A DNA stretch of 6,660 nt from JACPSX01 sp035288405 [NCBI: bacterium]. GTDB lineage: Bacteria; JACPSX01. Location: positions 1 through 6,660 of the forward strand of contig DATEAK010000378.1 of assembly GCA_035288405.1 (NCBI GenBank), written 5' to 3'. The translations under genes were made by a program, and so were the position numbers. Shown one piece after another: positions 1 to 4,671 of the stretch (within the stretch, counting starts at the first letter, position 1; each line of letters opens with the position of its first letter). A model generated the notes under the pieces. That model did no database searches. It was given only the letters and a program-made list of their open reading frames with translations, and had not been told where the DNA came from.

Positions 1-385
1 AGCGGAGAGCCTCCTGCCGGTCGGCCCGGCCCTTACCTCTATCCTCTAGAACACGAAGGAAGTGCCGGAGGGCTGAGACAACACAGCCCCGACGGCAATC
101 CCGCGCTGCATTGTAGCGTGCGGCGTTCCTCGGGATGTTCACATAGTGCCACGGGTCTGTCTCGGGGCGGGTCGGCCGAATCTCATCTGCCCAGTCAGCC
201 ACGTCCGCCAGTGTCGTCGCCGGTCCCAGGAGATCCGCAACCTTCACCTTGGCTTCCGGCGCGAGCAGCGTTGCTGCGGCAAGGGCCACGGTAGAATGGC
301 CTGTTGCTCCCCAGGGTGCGGCTGGAGTGGGAATGAATAGAGTCAGCGTGAGGGCGAAGGCCGCCGATCGCTGCAAGAGAGTCAT
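1..385 (-). CDS. S1/P1-family zinc nuclease, N-terminal part (runs off left edge)
   Basis: An open minus-strand frame begins at the ATG at 385-383 and stays open to the window edge (128 codons seen). Residues 1-24 look like a signal peptide: R6, a hydrophobic run around 8-18, then PTPAAP. The next residues are WGATGH (25-30), the mature N-terminus typical of S1/P1 nucleases, in which Trp1 and His6 bind zinc. WADE supplies an Asp at 67 and WHYVNIP a His at 80. Counted from the Trp these are residues 43 and 56, close to Asp45 and His60 of nuclease P1. A Cys pair (97, 101) sits in YNAARDC-RRGC, also usual for bacterial members. The later zinc ligands (the HxxxD region) lie outside the window. 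Known family members are secreted, Zn3-dependent, single-strand-specific nucleases and 3'-nucleotidases. A weak GGTGA lies 7 bases before the ATG. Oddity: Pro at position -1 before the Trp is a poor signal-peptidase site. The family call is firm; the substrate and any link to the neighbouring genes are unknown. Confidence 0.85.
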   Translation of the reverse strand, partial: MTLLQRSAAFALTLTLFIPTPAAPWGATGHSTVALAAATLLAPEAKVKVADLLGPATTLADVADWADEIRPTRPETDPWHYVNIPRNAARYNAARDCRRGCVVSALRHFLRVLEDRGKGRADRQEALR

Positions 386-392
386 AGGTTTT

Positions 393-488
393 TCACCGGG
401 CAAGAAGCCGCACAGTCTCGGCCTCGACTTCGTTGTAGAAGGGTCCGATCTGGATAATCCTCTCCAGGTCGTGATACAGAGGGGGCAT
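393..488 (-). CDS. Possible 31-aa small ORF between the OCD-family gene and the nuclease gene
   Basis: An ATG at 488-486 opens 31 codons ending in TGA at 395-393. The product starts MPPLYHDLER and ends ETVRLLAR, with several acidic residues. An in-frame TAA sits two codons upstream of the ATG, so this is not the tail of a longer frame. The ORF starts 28 bases after the OCD-family stop and ends 7 bases before the nuclease ATG. Its stop overlaps the GGTGA that could serve as the nuclease ribosome binding site, an arrangement that fits translational coupling. Its own ribosome binding site is weak (GGGA, 9 bases before the ATG). I recognise no family. It may be chance: 31 codons without a stop is not rare at this base composition. 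Confidence 0.25.
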   Translation of the reverse strand: MPPLYHDLERIIQIGPFYNEVEAETVRLLAR

Positions 489-516
489 CTTCGTTTATCC
501 CAATAGATCGAATTGG

Positions 517-1590
517 CTAATTCCTGATATCCTGCAGAAACCACTCCGGAGGCAATTTCTTTCCTAACCCGCGCTCCTTTGCTACTTCAAAGACCTTGCA
601 GGCCACGGCGGCAAACTGCACCCCCGTCCCCTCGCACAGGAAATAAAACACCTCTTTCTCGGAAGTTCTTCCCGCATGCTTTCCCACAAGCACATCTTTC
701 AAGCTAGCCGCCCGATCGCTCACCACCGCTTCCTTCTGGAGAGTCTCCTGGCTGCTTCCCCCCAGGCTCGGTGGTCTCCAGCCCTCGGGCGTGGTGAAGT
801 GGTTTTCCGCCACCCCGCTGCGATACGTAACGAAGCCATCCAGAGAGGAAAAACCCGAATCCTGAAGCTCATTAGTACTCACACCGCTTAAGAACATTCC
901 CTTCTCGATCCACTCCCCCTTAAGGACCGGAGTTACGGAGTCCGTACAGGTGGCGACAATATCGGCCCCCTGGACTACATCGTAGGGATCCTCACACGCC
1001 TGCACATCAATTCCAATTCGAGACCGCATCTCTTCGGAAAATTGCCTTCTGTGGTCCGAATCGGGACTAAACACCCGAACCCGCTCCAGTTTCCGAATCA
1101 GCGCAAATGCCTCCAGGTGGGCCTTCGCCATTCCTCCAGATCCCAGTATCCCCACAACCTTGGCATCTTTGCGGGACAGATACTTTGCCGCAATTCCTGC
1201 CGTTGCTCCAACCCGCAGGTGCTGGACAAAACCGTCGTTTAGGATGGCCAGCATCTCTCCGTTCTTCGCACTGAAGAGTATAATGAAGCCACAATACTTT
1301 CCCGGCATCGTATTCCACCAGACCGCTCGCCTCAGATCCCCTTCCCCAATCCATGAAACCAGATCCGACTTGATCCGAATGGCTACCACTCCTAAGCTCC
1401 GGATCCCTCCTTCCATGGTGCAGTACCGGTACCACTGATTTGAGTTATCCGTAGGGATGTGAATGTTCGATTTGGTCCGATTCGTGGCGGATCCCTCCGC
1501 TTCCTCCATATAGACCTTCTCCAAGAGATCCATGCACACTGGCATGGAAAGCGTTTGGGCTGCTTCTTCGTTGTTGATCAGCAAAGGCAT
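517..1590 (-). CDS. Ornithine cyclodeaminase / mu-crystallin family NAD(P)-dependent protein
   Basis: This is a complete protein of 357 aa, slightly longer than the usual 310-350. The Rossmann motif GILGSGGMA is clear, with the glycine-rich core at 150-155. It is preceded by HLRVGATAGIAAKYLSRKDAK, the family's dimerisation and substrate-Arg segment; Arg126 matches Arg112 of Pseudomonas ornithine cyclodeaminase. Lys74 in AIRIKSD matches the substrate-binding Lys69. Known members use bound NAD(P) to cyclise ornithine, reduce ketimines or dehydrogenate alanine in the cytoplasm. The usual motif around Asp228 (VGxDxPGKxEL) is replaced by LSGVSTNEL, with no Asp, so true ornithine cyclodeaminase activity is doubtful. 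Imine reductase or dehydrogenase activity is more likely, but the substrate is unknown. I chose the ATG at 1590 because GAGG lies 7 bases before it and MPLLINNEEA is a normal family start. A GTG at 1596 adds two residues and is also possible. The gene lies 16 bases after the substrate-binding protein stop, so the two are very likely cotranscribed. Confidence 0.88.
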   Translation of the reverse strand: MPLLINNEEAAQTLSMPVCMDLLEKVYMEEAEGSATNRTKSNIHIPTDNSNQWYRYCTMEGGIRSLGVVAIRIKSDLVSWIGEGDLRRAVWWNTMPGKYCGFIILFSAKNGEMLAILNDGFVQHLRVGATAGIAAKYLSRKDAKVVGILGSGGMAKAHLEAFALIRKLERVRVFSPDSDHRRQFSEEMRSRIGIDVQACEDPYDVVQGADIVATCTDSVTPVLKGEWIEKGMFLSGVSTNELQDSGFSSLDGFVTYRSGVAENHFTTPEGWRPPSLGGSSQETLQKEAVVSDRAASLKDVLVGKHAGRTSEKEVFYFLCEGTGVQFAAVACKVFEVAKERGLGKKLPPEWFLQDIRN

Positions 1591-1606
1591 CTTCACACCT
1601 CTTCCT

Positions 1607-2611
1607 TTAACGGATCGCTTCCTTCATAAAGCGGTCATCGATTAGATTCCGCAGGTCCATGGTCTTCAGTTTTGGATTTGCCCCCACGAGGGACTCCCGC
1701 ACGTTCTCGAGCCCCTCAAGATCAGGCATAGGGGGACTGGAGAGGGCGCTCACATACTCGTTGTACCCTTCCCGCAAGAGTTCCGGGTCGCCCCCTTTGG
1801 CGTATTTTCTCAGTACCAGGAGGGCAATGTCGGGATTTTTCTTGTAGATTGCGACACCCTCGGTGATGGCCTTCATGAAAGCCCTGGCCACCCGGGGATT
1901 CTCCTGGACATAACGGTGAGAGGAGACGATTCCAGCAAACGTGAACCGCTGGTTTAGGTCGGGGAGAAACACCAGCGATTTGTAGCCGAGTTTTTTTCCG
2001 ATCGTGGTCGTAGGGGGTGAAACCACCCCTGCCTGGACAGCACCTGATCTCATGGCCATCAAGATGTCGGGAACCCCTCCAATGTAAGAGAAAAGCACCT
2101 TGGACGGATCCAGGTTCAGATGCCTGAGGGCCATCTGGACGGCAATCTCGGCGGACGATCCTTTGCCGGTGATGCCGATCCGTTTCCCAATCAGGTCCGC
2201 CGGACTCCTGATAGACGGGAGGGCCAGGAGAGTGAAGACCATACTTCGGATCGTGGTGCCGAGCCAGACCACGTCGCCCCCTTCGGACCATGCGTTCAGC
2301 ACCGCTACGGGACCGATGTGGGCAAACTGGAGCTCGCCTGACAGCAGGGCTTGCATTGTGGGCGAGGCGGTACGGATGTAAAGCAGCTCCACGTCCAGCC
2401 CCTCCTTGGCAAAGGCCCCCGTCTCTTTAGCCGTCCAAATGCTGCCAAGGCCGGCCGATATAGCACTGTAGGCTGCTTTGATCCTGACCGCCTGAGCCAG
2501 AGAACTAGCAGGAGCGAATAGGGTTGATCCCATCAGAAGCAGAGCCACAGCCGCCGCCGGCAAGTTCAGGCTTCGTGTCCTACTTGTCCCCATCGTGCTC
2601 TTTTTAATCAT
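1607..2611 (-). CDS. ABC transporter substrate-binding protein, NMT1/TauA/SsuA-like
   Basis: This is a complete 334-aa exported protein. A signal peptide covers residues 1-41: MIKKSTMG with several basic residues, a hydrophobic core AAAVALLLMG, and SSLAQA as the cleavage site. The mature protein begins VRIKAAYSAISAG and has the pattern of periplasmic binding-protein type 2 domains of the NMT1/THI5/SsuA group: IWTAKETGAFAKEGLDVEL, then LLSGELQFAHIG, then SPADLIGKRIGITGKGSSAE at the start of the second lobe. Relatives bind sulfonates, nitrate, pyrimidine precursors or aromatic acids; the ligand cannot be read from the sequence. The frame is open upstream to 2719, but I chose the ATG at 2611 because AAGGAG lies 6 bases before it and it places the signal peptide at the N-terminus. 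No permease or ATPase gene is visible. It is the first gene of the minus-strand set, and a paralogous protein starts at 6210. Confidence 0.92.
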   Translation of the reverse strand: MIKKSTMGTSRTRSLNLPAAAVALLLMGSTLFAPASSLAQAVRIKAAYSAISAGLGSIWTAKETGAFAKEGLDVELLYIRTASPTMQALLSGELQFAHIGPVAVLNAWSEGGDVVWLGTTIRSMVFTLLALPSIRSPADLIGKRIGITGKGSSAEIAVQMALRHLNLDPSKVLFSYIGGVPDILMAMRSGAVQAGVVSPPTTTIGKKLGYKSLVFLPDLNQRFTFAGIVSSHRYVQENPRVARAFMKAITEGVAIYKKNPDIALLVLRKYAKGGDPELLREGYNEYVSALSSPPMPDLEGLENVRESLVGANPKLKTMDLRNLIDDRFMKEAIR

Positions 2612-2617
2612 TATTTT

Positions 2618-2623
2618 CTCCTT
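2618..2623 (-). promoter_or_regulatory. Ribosome binding site of the substrate-binding protein gene
   Basis: The minus strand reads AAGGAG six bases before the ATG at 2611. This decides the start over the longer open frame, whose extra 36 codons encode no signal peptide and run through this site. Confidence 0.8.
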
Positions 2624-2755
2624 CAGTTCTCCTTTCCGGAAAATGGGTTCGCAAGGACCAAAGGTTCCCTCCGCAAATGAATATGGCAATCGGGTGATTG
2701 CGACGCGGAAGATAATCATCTAAAGTCTGTGACCTTTTCCGGAGATTGTTGAACT

Positions 2756-2760
2756 TGTAA
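2756..2760. repeat. Left copy of the 5-bp target site duplication
   Basis: TGTAA directly abuts the left inverted repeat and is repeated exactly at 4430-4434 beyond the right inverted repeat. This matches the 4-5 bp duplications known for IS1380 elements. Confidence 0.88.
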
Positions 2761-2774
2761 CCTGAATTTTGCAC
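2761..2774 (+). repeat. Left terminal inverted repeat (IRL)
   Basis: CCTGAATTTTGCAC is the exact reverse complement of 4416-4429. Similarity fades beyond these 14 bases. It lies at the transposase 3' side. Confidence 0.92.
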
Positions 2775-2851
2775 CACGTTTCCGATTTCTTGATTCCGTC
2801 TGAGCTGTTTTCATCTATTATCGCATTGGTGTCGCGCCCCTTTCTGCCCAC

Positions 2852-2873
2852 GTGCAAAGATTTCTTTGCGCAC
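2852..2873 (-). other. Second stem-loop downstream of the transposase
   Basis: GTGCAAAG pairs with CTTTGCGCAC around an ATTT loop, with a 2-base bulge; the inner six pairs are perfect. On the transposase transcript it follows the first stem-loop and is not followed by a U tract, so it is not a classic intrinsic terminator. One arm shares the seven bases GTGCAAA with the inner end of the IS repeat, so a subterminal protein-binding role is another option. Confidence 0.45.
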
Positions 2874-2876
2874 CAT

Positions 2877-2895
2877 GGGCTTGAACTCCAAGCCC
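2877..2895 (-). terminator. Stem-loop directly after the transposase stop codon
   Basis: GGGCTTG and CAAGCCC form a perfect 7-bp stem around a 5-base loop, and the first arm begins at the base after the TAA. There is no T-rich run after it on the minus strand, so intrinsic termination is uncertain. It could stabilise the mRNA 3' end or limit readthrough into the neighbouring operon. Confidence 0.4.
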
Positions 2896-4323
2896 TTACG
2901 CGGCCGCTCGCACCTCCCTTCTCCGGCGGTCCAAATAGCCCAGGAAATCCATCAGTCCCGCCGCCCGCTGCTCGTGCATCGAGTAGAGCACCGCGTCGCG
3001 ATTGCCGTGGAAGCGAATCTTGGCCGCCACGTAGAGCATCTTGAGCCGCGCAATCCGAATCGTGTGATCCGGCATGCGAATGCGCATCGGTTCCGGCACA
3101 GGCTGGCCTTGCAGCGTCTGCTGTTCGGCATGGCCCGCCAGCATCTTCATCCAGCGCCACAGGTTGTAGGCCAGCATCACGATCTGAAAGAACGCATGAT
3201 GTGCCTGAAAGCGCTGCGAGGGGATGGCCAACACCCCCTCCCGTTGGGCTTCCCCGATCAGGTTCTCGACGTCGGCCCGCTGATCGTACTCCTCGATGAC
3301 CTTGTGAGGGCGGCCCGTCTCGTCGGTAGCAAACACGCGGTAGACGTAATTCTCCAACAGCTTCAACTGCCGATCGCCCACTTGCTCCTTGCGGATGCGC
3401 ATCGCCACGAACCGACACGGGGCCTCCCAGCCCAAGGGCTGATAGATGCACTCGTTGTACTCGTGCTCCCCGTGCCGATACCAGCCCTCCTCCGAGAAGG
3501 GGGGAGCACAGCGCTTGTTGCCGAACGTGAACCGAAACCCCTCCTCCCGACAGGCTTTCACGCTCTCCCAGCCGATGAACTCCCCGTCGCCATGGACCCG
3601 AACGCGCTCGACGCACTCGGGCAACAGCCGGCGGAACTGCCGAATCTGCCGCGCCACCTCTCGGTTGTTCATCGTCTCCCCCCGCCGCTGCGTGCCGCAC
3701 AAGTACTCCCGCGTCTCTGCCACAAAGCACAGCACCGGCCGCAGCCCCTTCTTGCCTCGATGCTTGGGGTTGTGTCCCTTGCGCGCTCCCTCGATGGCCC
3801 CGTACACGGTGCTCACCGTCGTGTCGATGTTCACGGTCACCCGCCTCGGCCGGTACGCGCACAAGGCCCACACCTTCCCCCGCAGCGCCGCCCCCAGCTT
3901 CAGCAGCGAGGCCGACTGCACGATCGACAGCGACCGTACGTACCGCCAGAACGTGCTCACCGCCGGCACCACCGCCACGCGCAACATCCCGCAGACCATC
4001 GCGTCGTAGCGCACATACGCAAAGTGCCCCAGCCGCTGAAACCCAATGAACAGCAGCATCAGGATCCCCAGCACCATGCGATATCCGCCCAATTTCGGTT
4101 CCCGCTTCGGGGGCACATAGTGGTGGGCAAACGCCTGCTCAAACCCAATCAGGTCCAGAAACTTGACCAGCGCCAACAGCCCCCCGAAGGCCGTCAGCCG
4201 CTCCGAGCATTCCCCGTATGGCGTCTCCGCCGTGATCCGCACGGCACGCGCCACCTTCACTGCCCGGGCCCTGTTCGACCCTTGCTTTCCACGCCAGTTT
4301 GTCTTACCCTTGCGCTTAACCAT
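2896..4323 (-). CDS. IS1380-family DDE transposase, intact
   Basis: This is an uninterrupted 475-aa protein that cuts and rejoins the element ends. It has a basic N-terminus (MVKRKGKTNWRGK). An RNase H-like core follows: first Asp at 167 in VNIDTTVSTVYG, second Asp at 246 in RVHGDGEF, and the catalytic Glu at 353 in YDQRADVEN. Tyr346, Arg349 and Glu353 fit the Y-(2)-R-(3)-E signature of IS4-like transposases; the expected Lys is a Gln at 360, followed by Arg361. FQIVMLAYNLWRWMKML (379-395) is the conserved helix after the catalytic core. The length suits the family (about 430-475 aa). The ATG at 4323 is preceded by AGGAGGT at a 7-base spacing, a strong translation signal that is unusual for transposases, which are often poorly translated. 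The gene lies inside the inverted repeats, 135 bp from the left end and 106 bp from the right. Confidence 0.95.
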   Translation of the reverse strand: MVKRKGKTNWRGKQGSNRARAVKVARAVRITAETPYGECSERLTAFGGLLALVKFLDLIGFEQAFAHHYVPPKREPKLGGYRMVLGILMLLFIGFQRLGHFAYVRYDAMVCGMLRVAVVPAVSTFWRYVRSLSIVQSASLLKLGAALRGKVWALCAYRPRRVTVNIDTTVSTVYGAIEGARKGHNPKHRGKKGLRPVLCFVAETREYLCGTQRRGETMNNREVARQIRQFRRLLPECVERVRVHGDGEFIGWESVKACREEGFRFTFGNKRCAPPFSEEGWYRHGEHEYNECIYQPLGWEAPCRFVAMRIRKEQVGDRQLKLLENYVYRVFATDETGRPHKVIEEYDQRADVENLIGEAQREGVLAIPSQRFQAHHAFFQIVMLAYNLWRWMKMLAGHAEQQTLQGQPVPEPMRIRMPDHTIRIARLKMLYVAAKIRFHGNRDAVLYSMHEQRAAGLMDFLGYLDRRRREVRAAA

Positions 4324-4415
4324 CGGGGTTACCTCCTCTCGGCTTGGCCGTTGTTCAATCCAGCCAATCCTACCGGAGGTACCCGGTGGTTTCCTAATCG
4401 CTTTTCAGTCGCTCA
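4324..4415 (-). promoter_or_regulatory. Transposase leader within the IS right end
   Basis: This is the non-coding part of the IS upstream of the transposase. It holds the AGGAGGT ribosome binding site at 4331-4337. A possible promoter uses TTGCAC from the inverted repeat itself as the -35 and a TTAGG-like -10 about 18 bases inward. That match is weak and offered only as a candidate. Confidence 0.35.
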
Positions 4416-4429
4416 GTGCAAAATTCAGG
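4416..4429 (-). repeat. Right terminal inverted repeat (IRR)
   Basis: GTGCAAAATTCAGG is the perfect inverse of the left end. It lies on the transposase 5' side and is followed directly by the TGTAA duplication. Confidence 0.92.
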
Positions 4430-4434
4430 TGTAA
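4430..4434. repeat. Right copy of the 5-bp target site duplication
   Basis: TGTAA matches 2756-2760 exactly. Removing the IS and one copy restores the sequence CTTGTAACACAAG, whose CTTGT and ACAAG arms are inverted repeats. Confidence 0.88.
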
Positions 4435-4537
4435 CACAAGAGAAGAGGGCCGTAAAGACCGATTTGATCCAACCATCTGGCTGGCACCCAACTACCCGAG
4501 AGTTTCGGGAAGGTCCGTAGGTTAATATAACACGCTA

Positions 4538-4566
4538 TTGACACATTCGCGATAGAAGAATAGAAA
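4538..4566 (+). promoter_or_regulatory. Sigma70-like promoter for the UbiD-type gene
   Basis: A perfect -35 TTGACA at 4538-4543 is followed by exactly 17 bases and then TAGAAA at 4561-4566, a 4 of 6 match to the -10 consensus. The surrounding DNA is distinctly A/T-rich compared with the coding regions. Transcription would start near 4573. The near-direct repeat ATTCG(CG)ATAGA occurs once in the spacer and once over the start point, as expected for a regulator site. Confidence 0.6.
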
Positions 4567-4658
4567 TCATTTATTCGATAGATTCCTGACTATAAAAGGA
4601 AGCAACCAAGGAGATGGGAAGGTAGCGGGTAGGAATCTCTAACACAAACGCGGAGTTT

Positions 4659-4666
4659 GGGGAGGG
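4659..4666 (+). promoter_or_regulatory. Ribosome binding site deciding the GTG start of the UbiD-type gene
   Basis: GGGGAGGG lies 5 bases before the GTG at 4672. A TTG five codons upstream in the same frame overlaps this purine run and has no comparable site of its own. The GTG is therefore the better start. Confidence 0.7.
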
Positions 4667-4671
4667 TTTTC

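Larger units (their letters stand above)
2612..2760. other. Left remnant of the divergent intergenic region
   Basis: This is the 149 bp of host DNA between the substrate-binding protein start and the insertion sequence. Apart from the ribosome binding site, I see no good sigma70 promoter on the minus strand. The best partial -10-like stretches (TTTAGAT, CATATT) lack a -35 at normal spacing. Before insertion this DNA was continuous with 4435 onward. Confidence 0.6.
2761..4429 (-). mobile_element. Complete IS1380-family insertion sequence, 1669 bp
   Basis: The element is bounded by perfect 14-bp inverted repeats beginning CCTGAATTTT and flanked by a TGTAA direct duplication. It carries one intact transposase gene on the minus strand. 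The length (1669 bp), CC-type ends, single 475-aa transposase and 5-bp duplication all match the IS1380 family. Intact ends, an exact duplication and an uninterrupted transposase suggest a fairly recent and possibly still active insertion. It splits the intergenic region between the two divergent gene sets without breaking a coding sequence. Its transposase is transcribed toward the substrate-binding protein gene. The family assignment rests on protein recognition and layout, not a database match. Confidence 0.93.
4435..4671 (+). promoter_or_regulatory. Right remnant of the divergent intergenic region and UbiD leader
   Basis: These 237 bp lie between the IS and the UbiD-type gene and hold no gene. 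They contain the promoter at 4538-4566 and a small inverted repeat CCCGA/TCGGG at 4495-4509. The near-direct repeats ATTCGCGATAGA (4545-4556) and ATTCGATAGA (4573-4582) flank the -10. The predicted untranslated leader is about 100 bases. Confidence 0.55.

Noticed and set aside
146-506. Two short plus-strand frames (146-340 and 249-506)
   Set aside because: They run antisense to the S1/P1 nuclease N-terminus and its upstream spacer and show no recognisable features.
2612-2719. N-terminal extension of the substrate-binding protein to 2719
   Set aside because: The extension would put 36 residues ahead of a clear signal peptide and would translate through the AAGGAG ribosome binding site.
2720-3871. 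A 383-codon minus-strand frame overlapping the transposase
   Set aside because: It is an out-of-frame reading of the transposase with low-complexity Gly/Arg/Ala composition, and it crosses the left IS boundary.
2866-4434. A 522-codon plus-strand open frame across the whole insertion sequence
   Set aside because: It lies antisense to the clear transposase and is rich in Pro, His, Arg and Leu as expected of a shadow frame. It has no recognisable domain and crosses the IS right end into host DNA.
4495-4509. CCCGA/TCGGG hairpin as a terminator
   Set aside because: The stem is only 5 bp and has no T tract on either strand. It is noted only as a small inverted repeat.
4591-4596. TATAAA as an alternative -10 for the UbiD-type gene
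   Set aside because: No acceptable -35 lies about 17 bases upstream, whereas TTGACA/TAGAAA has ideal spacing.
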